This document shows positions 8,022-14,337 of a DNA stretch of 18,294 nucleotides, in pieces. This DNA comes from UBA8752 sp036159995 (GTDB lineage Bacteria; Bacteroidota; Bacteroidia; Flavobacteriales_D; Sanyastnellaceae): NCBI GenBank assembly GCA_036159995.1, contig JAYYEI010000018.1, forward strand, positions 1 to 18,294, in the 5' to 3' direction. The notes below the pieces were generated by a model. That model was not told where the DNA came from. It saw only the letters and a program-made list of their open reading frames with translations, and did not search any database. A program made the translations under genes and the position numbers. The number at the start of each line of letters is the position of its first letter. The first letter of the stretch is position 1.

Positions 8022-8675
8022 ATGTTGGACAAGAATGGCATCGCGCGGCGCATCGCGCAGGAACTCCGGGACGGTTGGTACGTCAACCTCGGCATCGGCA
8101 TCCCGACGCTCGTGGCCAACCACATTCCCGAAGGCATCTCCGTGGAATTCCAGAGTGAGAACGGCATCCTCGGGATGGGGCCCTTCCCGACGGAGGCGGA
8201 GGTCGATGCGGACTTGATCAACGCCGGCAAGCAGACCATCACGGCGCTGCCGGGTGCGGTCTACTTCGACAGCGCGACCTCCTTTGCGATGATCCGCGGC
8301 CAGCACGTCCAGCTCACGGTACTCGGCGCCATGGAGGTGAGCCAAGACGGCGACATCGCCAACTGGAAGATTCCCGGCCGCATGGTCAAGGGCATGGGCG
8401 GCGCTATGGACCTTGTGGCCTCGGCGGAAAACATTGTGGTGGCCATGATGCACACCAACAAGCGCGGGGAGTCCAAACTGTTGCCGTCGTGCTCCCTGCC
8501 GTTGACCGGCGTGGCGTGCGTGAAGCGGGTGGTGACGAACCTGGCTGTGCTCGACATCCGCGACGGCGCCTTCCACCTCGTGGAGCGGGCGCCGGGTGTG
8601 ACCGTGGAGGAGATCAAGGCGGCGACGGCGGGTACACTCATCGTGCCTGCGGAGGTGCCGGAGATGCAGCTCTGA
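8022..8675 (+). CDS. scoB: Succinyl-CoA:3-ketoacid CoA-transferase subunit B
   Basis: Beta subunit (217 residues, normal size) of the CoA-transferase, carrying the catalytic glutamate: E46 in the motif SENGILGMGP (45-54), which forms the glutamyl-CoA thioester in class I enzymes. Other conserved parts are YVNLGIGIPTLVANHIP (20-36), the GAMEVSQDGDIANWKIPG region and KGMGGAMDLV (about 122-131). With subunit A (4477-5178) it should form the active heterotetramer. Here two membrane sulfotransfer-type genes come between the subunits, while all gaps in the run are only 3-6 nt, so a single transcript is likely; an internal promoter is possible. The stop TGA at 8673-8675 directly abuts the stop of the convergent gene, giving the palindrome TGATCA. 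Confidence 0.93.
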   Translation: MLDKNGIARRIAQELRDGWYVNLGIGIPTLVANHIPEGISVEFQSENGILGMGPFPTEAEVDADLINAGKQTITALPGAVYFDSATSFAMIRGQHVQLTVLGAMEVSQDGDIANWKIPGRMVKGMGGAMDLVASAENIVVAMMHTNKRGESKLLPSCSLPLTGVACVKRVVTNLAVLDIRDGAFHLVERAPGVTVEEIKAATAGTLIVPAEVPEMQL

Positions 8676-9785
8676 TCAGCCGCAGACCATCCCGAACGAC
8701 CCGAGCAAAACCAGGACGTCGCCCACGTTGACCATGCCGTCGCCATTGAGGTCTTCCGGTCCTGTGGTGACGTCGCCAAATGCGGCCAGCATCACCAACA
8801 CTTCTGAAGTGCCGATCACGCCGTCTTGATTGAAATCCGCCCCGTCAGGACAAGGGGACAGGGGTTCGCAAGGGGTGTCTGCGCCAGGTGTGGAGAAGGT
8901 CAGTCCGAAAGCTTGTTCGAACTGGGCGGGCTCCCCATCAAAGTGGGTGCGGATTTCGAGGTTCAGTTGACCGCAGAGGCCCGATTGGCCCAGCGTGGTG
9001 AACTGTCCGAGCAACTTCAGGTTGGGCTCGGTGGGCAATTCATTGACATCGTAAATGTCATCGTAGACAAACCACCCATCCCCCATGTCGGCATCGAATT
9101 GCATGTTGCCGTCATCCATGTCGTCCATGAAGTCGGATGTGCTGCCGAGGACCACATGGTTTTGAAAATCTTCCCCGGGTGCCTGGTTCATGGTCCACCA
9201 CGATGCGTGTTCGTAGGTCGGGAAAGAGGGAAACAGAAACGGCGAGACGTCCGAAGCGAAATGGGTGCCCGAGGGCACGGTTTGCAGTGAAGAGAAGAAC
9301 AGGCCGTCGGGAGCGTTGAGCATCAAGGGGAATTCAGCATTTCCCCAAACACCGACAACGGTGACCTCTGGATGGCTGACCACGGCGTAAAGTCTGTATG
9401 TGATGGCGCCTGCAGGGATGGTATCGACGCCGTCGGAGAGGTCCTGCGTCAAGGTGTCCATAGGTTCTGTGAGGAGGCCTAGGATGATACCCGCCGTGTC
9501 TTGGACCTCGGTTTGCGGGCATTGGGTGCCGAGGTGGCGAGAGAGCATGAGCGCATCTTCGAAATCCCGGATTCCGTTGTCGTTGAAGTCGTAGTCTGTG
9601 TTGCCGGCTACTCCGTAATCAGTGAGGAAGAACAGCAGCTCATTGAATGCAGTGGCTCCGTCGCCATTCAGGTCGTAGGGACAGTCGTCTTGGGCCACCA
9701 TGCCGGCCACCAAGCCCATCATGAGAATGAAGCACATCCCCCAGCTGCGAATATGCCTTGCGAACAGGTGGGTGGAATGGTTCAT
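8676..9785 (-). CDS. Secreted protein with four EF-hand/dockerin-like calcium loops
   Basis: 369 residues. A hydrophobic segment at about 17-31 ends in GMVA followed by QDD, so signal peptidase I probably cuts after A31. Two Asp-rich calcium-loop motifs stand near the mature N-terminus (DLNGDGATAFNE 38-49, DFNDNGIRDFED 66-77) and two near the C-terminus (DFNQDGVIGTSE 317-328, DLNGDGMVNVGD 345-356), each flanked by cysteines and followed by an FG or YG/LG turn as in dockerin type I repeats. The central 95-305 region has no family I can name. It recalls, from memory only, a domain seen in other extracellular Bacteroidota proteins with a PxFPTYEHASWWT-like core. There is no obvious type IX sorting domain at the C-terminus. 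The gene is less GC-rich than its neighbours (29/60 at 9001-9060). It lies 51 nt after folB and may be in the same transcript. Cohesin-type partners are not visible. Confidence 0.8.
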   Translation of the reverse strand: MNHSTHLFARHIRSWGMCFILMMGLVAGMVAQDDCPYDLNGDGATAFNELLFFLTDYGVAGNTDYDFNDNGIRDFEDALMLSRHLGTQCPQTEVQDTAGIILGLLTEPMDTLTQDLSDGVDTIPAGAITYRLYAVVSHPEVTVVGVWGNAEFPLMLNAPDGLFFSSLQTVPSGTHFASDVSPFLFPSFPTYEHASWWTMNQAPGEDFQNHVVLGSTSDFMDDMDDGNMQFDADMGDGWFVYDDIYDVNELPTEPNLKLLGQFTTLGQSGLCGQLNLEIRTHFDGEPAQFEQAFGLTFSTPGADTPCEPLSPCPDGADFNQDGVIGTSEVLVMLAAFGDVTTGPEDLNGDGMVNVGDVLVLLGSFGMVCG

Positions 9786-9798
9786 GGTACTAGGGTGT

Positions 9799-9811
9799 CG
9801 TCAGAATGACG
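9799..9811 (-). repeat. Small inverted repeat between folB and the EF-hand protein gene
   Basis: CGTCA and TGACG form a 5-bp stem around a 3-nt loop within the 51-nt gap. There is no U-tract on either strand, so it is weak as a terminator. Confidence 0.2.
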
Positions 9812-9836
9812 TTGAGCCCCCCGCTCGGTTGCCTGC

Positions 9837-10202
9837 TTACCCCTGAAGAACGACCGTGATGCGGTCGCAATCGCCGCCGATGGGCGGGGCGAACTTGGTG
9901 ATCTCCACTTCGATGCGGTCGATGGCCTCGGTGAGGGGGAGCTCGGCGCGGAGGGCTTTGAGGATGCGGCCGCCGACGTGCTCGACGAGCTTGGAGCGGA
10001 TGGCCATTTCGCGGGCGCAGATGCGGTGGACGTCCACGTAGTCCACGGTCTGGGCAAGGTCGTCGGATTCTGCGCTGGGGGTCAGGTCGACCCAGATGCG
10101 CACGTCCACGAGGTATTCCTGGCCGATGATGGCCTCCTCCGGCAGGCAGCCATGGTTGGCGTAGAATCGTTGTCCGAGGACGTCGATGCGGTGTCCGGTC
10201 AT
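9837..10202 (-). CDS. folB: Dihydroneopterin aldolase
   Basis: 121 residues, the normal FolB length. It converts 7,8-dihydroneopterin to 6-hydroxymethyl-7,8-dihydropterin and glycolaldehyde in folate synthesis. The N-terminal ANHGCLPEEAIIGQEYLVDV (15-34) contains the conserved Glu (E22/E23) and the GQ/EYLVDV strand. TVDYVDV (52-58) gives the substrate-binding Tyr Y55, and the C-terminal EITKFAPPIGGDCDRITVVL segment gives the catalytic Lys K103 and the Pro-Pro turn. The start ATG at 10202-10200 overlaps the gltX stop as ATGA, so translation is probably coupled. The same frame stays open far upstream, antisense-like within gltX, but that part is a shadow. No other folate gene is in the window. 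Confidence 0.93.
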   Translation of the reverse strand: MTGHRIDVLGQRFYANHGCLPEEAIIGQEYLVDVRIWVDLTPSAESDDLAQTVDYVDVHRICAREMAIRSKLVEHVGGRILKALRAELPLTEAIDRIEVEITKFAPPIGGDCDRITVVLQG

Positions 10203-11746
10203 GCTTCGGCGCGTTGCTGGGCGATGAGGTTCATGCCTTGGGTGAGGCGGTCGAGGGTGGCGTCCAGCCCGAGGAAGGCGGCAAAGGCAAACATGGACGG
10301 GCCGCCGCCTTCGCCGGTCAGGGCGATGCGGAAGGGCAGCAGGACCTGGCCGAAGCCGAGTTCCTTGCGCTCGAGGAAGGCCTTGAAGGCGGCTTCGATG
10401 GAGTCGGCTTCGAAGGGGGCCACGGCGCGGAGTTCGTCCGCGAGCTCCTTGAGGATGCCGTCGGTGTCGTCCTTCCAGCGCTTCTTCAGCATCTTCTCCG
10501 GAAAGGCAGTGGGGGCGGTGTGCAGCCAGGTGGCGGCTTTGAGGTCTTCGAGGAAGACGATGCGCTCCAGCATCATGTCGAGCACGGCCGCCGTCTGGTC
10601 GGCGGTGAAGTCGACGCCCTCGCCGGCAAAGAGGGTCTGCGCGGCGGGCACGAGGTCGGCCACCGGGGTGGAGCGGAGGTGCTGCTCGTTGAACCACTTC
10701 GCCTTGTCCGGATTGAACCGGGCCCCGCTCTTGATCACACGGTCGAGGTCGAAGGCGCCCGCAGCCTCTTCCAGTGAGAACATCTCCTGTTCGGTGCCGG
10801 GGTTCCATCCGAGGAGAAGGAGCATGTTCATGAAGGCCTCCGGCAGGTAGCCGGACTCGCGGTAGCCGCTGCTTTCGTTGCCGGTGGCGGGGTCCGTCCA
10901 GCGGAGCGGGAAGACGGGGAAGCCGCCCTTGTCGCCGTCGCGCTTGGACAGCTTGCCGTTGCCGGTCGGCTTGAGGATCAAAGGCAGGTGGGCAAACGTC
11001 GGGGGCGTCCAGCCAAAGGCGCGGTAGAGCAGTTGGTGCAGGGGCGCGCTCGGCAACCATTCTTCGCCGCGGATGACGTGGCTGATCTCCATGAAATGGT
11101 CGTCGACCACGTTGGCGAGGTGGTAGGTGGGCAGGCCGTCGGCCTTCATCAGGACCTTGTCGTCGAGGACGGCGGTGTCGATGGTGACGGCGCCGCGGAT
11201 GGCGTCCGTGAAGGTCACGGGCTCGCTCGCCGGCATCTTGAAGCGGACCACGAAGGGGGAGCCGTCGGCTTCCAGTTCGGCGACCTCGGCGGCCGGCAGC
11301 GAAAGACTGTTGCGCATGGAGGCGCGGGTGGTGGCGTCGTATTGGAACGGGGTGCCGCTGCCTTCTGCCGCATCGCGTCGGGACTGGATTTCTTCCGGGG
11401 TGTCCCAAGCCTTGTAGGCGTGTCCCGCGTCGAGCAAGGCCTGCACCTGCGGGCCGTAGAGGTCACCGCGTTCGCTCTGGCGGTAGGGTCCGAATTCGCC
11501 GGGATTGCTCGGTCCTTCGTCCGGGGTGATGCCGCACCAATCCAAGGCTTCGCTGATGTAGCCCTCGGCGCCCGCGACGAATCGGGTCTGGTCGGTGTCT
11601 TCGATGCGGAGGACAAACGTGCCGCCATGCCGGCGGGCGAACAGCCAGTTGTAGTAGGCTGTGCGGACGCCGCCCATGTGGAGCGGGCCGGTGGGGCTGG
11701 GGGCGAATCGGACGCGGACGGGTCGGTCGGAGGCGGGGGTGGACAT
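10199..11746 (-). CDS. gltX: Glutamate--tRNA ligase
   Basis: Class I aminoacyl-tRNA synthetase of 515 residues that charges tRNA-Glu. The HIGH signature reads PLHMGG at 21-26 within RFAPSPTGPLHMGGVRTAYY, and the KMSKS loop reads KLSKRDGDKGGFPVFP (265-280), a form usual in Bacteroidota GltX. IEDTDQTR (48-55) is the conserved Glu-binding segment. The zinc-binding cysteine cluster of the E. coli enzyme is absent; the corresponding stretch is YKAWDTPEEIQ (111-121), again as in this phylum. The C-terminal anticodon-binding helices are complete. The ATG at 11746 immediately precedes the conserved N-terminus. folB overlaps its stop by ATGA. A GC-rich inverted repeat and a TAnnTTTG-like element lie upstream. 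RFDxRR-type discriminating features were not examined, so GluRS specificity toward tRNA-Gln is open. Confidence 0.95.
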   Translation of the reverse strand: MSTPASDRPVRVRFAPSPTGPLHMGGVRTAYYNWLFARRHGGTFVLRIEDTDQTRFVAGAEGYISEALDWCGITPDEGPSNPGEFGPYRQSERGDLYGPQVQALLDAGHAYKAWDTPEEIQSRRDAAEGSGTPFQYDATTRASMRNSLSLPAAEVAELEADGSPFVVRFKMPASEPVTFTDAIRGAVTIDTAVLDDKVLMKADGLPTYHLANVVDDHFMEISHVIRGEEWLPSAPLHQLLYRAFGWTPPTFAHLPLILKPTGNGKLSKRDGDKGGFPVFPLRWTDPATGNESSGYRESGYLPEAFMNMLLLLGWNPGTEQEMFSLEEAAGAFDLDRVIKSGARFNPDKAKWFNEQHLRSTPVADLVPAAQTLFAGEGVDFTADQTAAVLDMMLERIVFLEDLKAATWLHTAPTAFPEKMLKKRWKDDTDGILKELADELRAVAPFEADSIEAAFKAFLERKELGFGQVLLPFRIALTGEGGGPSMFAFAAFLGLDATLDRLTQGMNLIAQQRAEA

Positions 11747-11768
11747 GGTGGAAACCGCTGGAAATGAA

Positions 11769-11798
11769 GCGCCGCCGAACCCAGAGGAACGGCGGCGC
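11769..11798 (-). repeat. GC-rich perfect inverted repeat upstream of gltX
   Basis: GCGCCGCCG and CGGCGGCGC form a perfect 9-bp stem with a 12-nt loop, 22 nt upstream of the gltX start. On the minus strand it is followed by TTCATTTCC, not a clear U-run. It could end transcription from the cytochrome c peroxidase gene, act in the gltX leader, or be an operator over the gltX start site. Confidence 0.45.
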
Positions 11799-11805
11799 GA
11801 AGATA
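11798..11805 (-). promoter_or_regulatory. Possible -7 element (TATCTTCG) for gltX-folB
   Basis: TATCTTCG on the minus strand matches TAnnTTTG with one mismatch, the same TTCG variant as the sdh element. It abuts the inverted repeat at 11769-11798, placing the predicted start within that repeat. No clear -33 TTG is present. Confidence 0.3.
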
Positions 11806-11840
11806 GTGGGCGCTCGTTCGGCCTTGTGAATGGCGCTTTT

Positions 11841-13085
11841 TTACTGATGGGTGGTGAAGGGGTTGCTAAACCGGTCGTCCTGGACGAAAGCGTAATCCGT
11901 CAGGCTGTGCAGGAAAGCTTTGAGGGCGAGGCGCTCTTCGGGGGTGAAGTTGAGGCGGACGGGCGGGGTCTCGTCACTGCTGCCGCCGCCCGGGAAGATG
12001 ATGGGCTCGATGAGGTCCGGCCCACCAATCACGATGCTTCCGCTGTTCCAATCCCGAAGCCGGAAGTCGAGGGTGGGCACGTCCTGGATGCCATGGCTGT
12101 AGTGGTCGAGGACCTCGTCGAGCGTGGCGAACCGGCCGTCGTGCATGTAGGGAGCGGTGAGGGCCACGTTGCGGAGCGACGGCACCTTCATGGCGGTGGG
12201 GCCCCATCCTCCGAAGAAGCCTCCTCCTGCATCGATGGGTGTGGAAGCGCTGCCTTCCGTGTCGGCGTCGAGGCCGATGTCGGCGAAATCCAGGCCCCAT
12301 CCATTGAAGTGGGGACCTCCGTGGCAACTGGCACATTGGGCGTCACCGTGGAAGAGTTCGAACCCGCGGCGCTCGAGGTCATCGAGTCCATTCAATTCGA
12401 TCTCGCCCATCAGCACACCCCACGGGTTCCACACCTCAGGCATGGCGTCCACGAAGGCCTCATCGGCCTTGGACCGGCAGGAAACGAGACAGCGCAGGAA
12501 GGTGGAAAGAGCGTCCTGGATCCGGTCGACGGAGGGCGTCGGGTCACCGAATGCGGCCTCGAACAGGGGGGCGTAGTAATCCAGCTGTTCGAGCCGGAGC
12601 ATCAGATCGTCCAGGCTGCGGAAGCCCATTTCCACGTGGTTTTCCAGCGGCATGGTGACCTGAGTGGTGAGGTCGTTGGCGCGGCCATCCCAGAAGTAGG
12701 CGAACTGGGCTCCGGGATTGGCGAGATGGCTGGCATTGCGGTCGGTCAACTCTTCCCTGAGGCCTTGGCTGAGGGCACGCGGCTCGGCAAACCCGTGGGA
12801 CTGGTGGTGGCAGCTGCTACAGCTGACGGCCCCGTTCTGGCTCAGCATGCGGTCGTGGAAGAGAACGCGGCCCAATTGAGCGCGTTCATCGTGATGGGGG
12901 GCCTCTTCAACCGGCTGTTGCACCTGGAAGATGAGGGCCATTTCGGTCCGGTAATCCGGTGTGACCTCGGGAAGGGTCGGCACGACCGGCCCCGTTTCCG
13001 TGGCCTTGGAGCACGCGACGAGCATCACGGCGCACAGGGCGGTTGCCAAGACGACGCTCGTGTTCAAATTGGATTTCAGTTCCAC
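11841..13085 (-). CDS. Di-heme cytochrome c peroxidase / MauG-like lipoprotein
   Basis: About 414 residues from a GTG at 13085. An N-terminal hydrophobic stretch ends in the lipobox LVAC (C25), so this is probably a lipoprotein of the cell envelope. Two CxxCH haem c sites stand at residues 89-93 (CSSCHHQSHGF) and 251-255 (CASCHGGPHF), the arrangement of bacterial di-heme peroxidases that reduce H2O2, and of MauG-like oxidases. Other family features are LGRVLFHDRMLS, FWDGRA, and PYMHDGRFATLDEVLDHYSHG, whose Met and His are candidate haem ligands. No ATG is available in frame near the start: TTG 13127 and GTG 13124 are alternatives, but the GTG at 13085 gives a normal lipoprotein signal peptide. 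It follows the small outer-membrane protein gene by about 42 nt. The natural substrate cannot be told; members in Bacteroidota also accompany metal or polymer oxidation. Confidence 0.88.
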   Translation of the reverse strand: MELKSNLNTSVVLATALCAVMLVACSKATETGPVVPTLPEVTPDYRTEMALIFQVQQPVEEAPHHDERAQLGRVLFHDRMLSQNGAVSCSSCHHQSHGFAEPRALSQGLREELTDRNASHLANPGAQFAYFWDGRANDLTTQVTMPLENHVEMGFRSLDDLMLRLEQLDYYAPLFEAAFGDPTPSVDRIQDALSTFLRCLVSCRSKADEAFVDAMPEVWNPWGVLMGEIELNGLDDLERRGFELFHGDAQCASCHGGPHFNGWGLDFADIGLDADTEGSASTPIDAGGGFFGGWGPTAMKVPSLRNVALTAPYMHDGRFATLDEVLDHYSHGIQDVPTLDFRLRDWNSGSIVIGGPDLIEPIIFPGGGSSDETPPVRLNFTPEERLALKAFLHSLTDYAFVQDDRFSNPFTTHQ

Positions 13086-13127
13086 GGCATCAAGATAACC
13101 GGAGAGGGATGGCCGGCGTTGCACCAA

Positions 13128-13757
13128 TCACAAATCGAGGACCAGCAGAAGCTGGAGCGGGGGGGTCAACCTGGCGTTCCACCCACTGTCGAATTCTTCA
13201 AAGTTGCCGCCGAAGCTGTCGCTGACCCGGGTCATTTCGCTCACGTAGACGCCGTCCATCCGCGCTTCGGTCACCAGGTGGAACCCGTCGGTGATGCGGC
13301 ACTGGATGCCGAGGACGCCGCTCAAGCCCGATTCGACCGTCGTGGTGGTGTTGGTCGATTGAAAGTCAAGGTTGGAGGATTCGGTCCCGACATGGTCGCT
13401 CTCGATGAGCAGGTCGACGCCGAGGTGGATCGAGCAGGGGCGATTCTCATCGGGCTCCCCAACGCGCCAGCGGCGACCGGCCCGCAGGTCCATCCGCCGA
13501 TTCGTGGTGGTGATGGTGGTGCCGAAGCTGTCTTGGCTTTCCTGTCCGAGGTCGAATCCGACCAGGGAGCGCCATCCATTCCCTGTGGTGCTGGAGCTCC
13601 AACCCACAGCGAACGAAAGGTCCTGGGCGTCGTCGGCGCCGAAGAGGTTGCGCGTCATGGGCACGATGTCGACCCAGGCGCCATGCTGGGCGAACCCATT
13701 GGACTGCAGGGTCAGGGCGAGGGCGAGCAGGGCGACGGAGCGGAATGGAGTGGGCAT
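13128..13757 (-). CDS. Small secreted, probably outer-membrane beta-barrel protein of unknown function
   Basis: 209 residues from the ATG at 13757. The signal peptide MPTPFRSVALLALALTLQSNGFA is followed by QHG, giving a likely cut after A23. The mature part shows alternating polar and hydrophobic stretches (LSFAVGWSSS, WRSLVGFDLG, SIHLGVDLLIES, SGVLGIQCRITDGFHLVTEARMDG) and ends in hydrophobic LQLLLVLDL, as expected of a short beta-barrel. Thr/Ser runs such as TTITTT and TNTTTT look like loops. I recognise no family. The frame stays open upstream to 13892, but those 45 residues look non-coding and lie in the divergent region before ssb. It is upstream of, and probably co-transcribed with, the di-heme peroxidase, so a structural or export link with it is possible but unproven. 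Confidence 0.7.
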   Translation of the reverse strand: MPTPFRSVALLALALTLQSNGFAQHGAWVDIVPMTRNLFGADDAQDLSFAVGWSSSTTGNGWRSLVGFDLGQESQDSFGTTITTTNRRMDLRAGRRWRVGEPDENRPCSIHLGVDLLIESDHVGTESSNLDFQSTNTTTTVESGLSGVLGIQCRITDGFHLVTEARMDGVYVSEMTRVSDSFGGNFEEFDSGWNARLTPPLQLLLVLDL

Positions 13758-13875
13758 GGGCCGCAAGCTAACGCCCACAAGGCGGGGACTGTCGGGCGTG
13801 AACCCGAGGTCGAAGGGGTGCGGGGGCCATACACCTTGCCTCCGTTTTCCTCTTAAACCCAACACACTCACACGC

Positions 13876-14223
13876 ATGAATGCACTGCGCAACCGCGTCC
13901 TGCTGATCGGACGCCTCGGTCAGGATCCCGAACGGATCGAATTCGATGGAGACAAGGTCAAGGCCAACCTCCGACTCGCCACCAACGAGGTCTACCGCAA
14001 CGCCCAAGGCGAGAAGACCGAGACCACCCAATGGCACAACGTTATTGCCTGGGGCCAGCTCGCCGACATCATGACCCAATACTTGTCGAAAGGCAGCGAG
14101 GTGGCCATCGAAGGCCGGTTGGTTTATCGCCAGTATGAGGACAAGACCGGCCAGCAGAGGGTGGCTGCGGAGATTGTCACGCAGGAGATGCTGATGCTCG
14201 ACCGCGTGCCGCAGGACGCCTGA
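13876..14223 (+). CDS. ssb: Single-stranded DNA-binding protein, short form
   Basis: 115-residue OB-fold SSB that coats single-stranded DNA during replication, repair or recombination. Typical segments are NRVLLIGRLGQDPE (6-19), LATNEVYRN (34-42), TETTQWHNVIAWGQLADIMTQYL (48-70), KGSEVAIEGRLVYRQYEDKTG (72-92) and the final AAEIVTQEMLML. It ends at VPQDA directly after the OB fold, so the flexible linker and the acidic DDDIPF-type tip, which recruits partner proteins in many SSBs, are missing. Small SSBs like this are known in Bacteroidota; whether a second, tailed copy exists elsewhere cannot be seen. The ATG at 13876 is the first in frame matching the family. It diverges from the outer-membrane protein gene and is followed by a strong hairpin. 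Confidence 0.9.
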   Translation: MNALRNRVLLIGRLGQDPERIEFDGDKVKANLRLATNEVYRNAQGEKTETTQWHNVIAWGQLADIMTQYLSKGSEVAIEGRLVYRQYEDKTGQQRVAAEIVTQEMLMLDRVPQDA

Positions 14224-14235
14224 CCGGTCCAATGG

Positions 14236-14282
14236 GGTCCACGGACGGCGGGAGGACGCATTGTTCACCCGCCGTCCGGACC
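14236..14282 (+). terminator. Strong hairpin after ssb, overlapping the sdh promoter
   Basis: CGGACGGCGGG (14242-14252) and CCCGCCGTCCG (14268-14278) form a perfect 11-bp stem around a 15-nt loop. GGTC/GACC extends it with a 2-nt bulge, and TTAATTT follows directly. It fits a terminator for ssb with a weak U-tract. The loop contains the TTG of the predicted sdh -33 box, so it could also act as an operator. Confidence 0.5.
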
Positions 14283-14291
14283 TTAATTTCG
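14261..14291 (+). promoter_or_regulatory. Predicted promoter of the sdhCAB operon
   Basis: TTG at 14261-14263, a 20-nt spacer, then TAATTTCG at 14284-14291 matches the Bacteroidota TTG–N19-21–TAnnTTTG layout with one mismatch. The predicted start is around 14297, giving a leader of about 40 nt before sdhC. Confidence 0.5.
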
Positions 14292-14337
14292 CGGAAGGCA
14301 AATCGGCCGTAATGATTCGGCCCGAACGCACCACTTC

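Noticed and set aside
11661..13856. Open reading frame of 731 codons on the plus strand
   Set aside because: It is antisense to the di-heme peroxidase and outer-membrane protein genes and to the start of gltX. Its protein has no recognisable domain and the opposite strand has CxxCH motifs and signal peptides. Long antisense frames are expected at this GC content.
13758..13892. N-terminal 45-residue extension of the small outer-membrane protein
   Set aside because: It would place a normal signal peptide in the middle of the protein and overlaps the start of ssb on the other strand.
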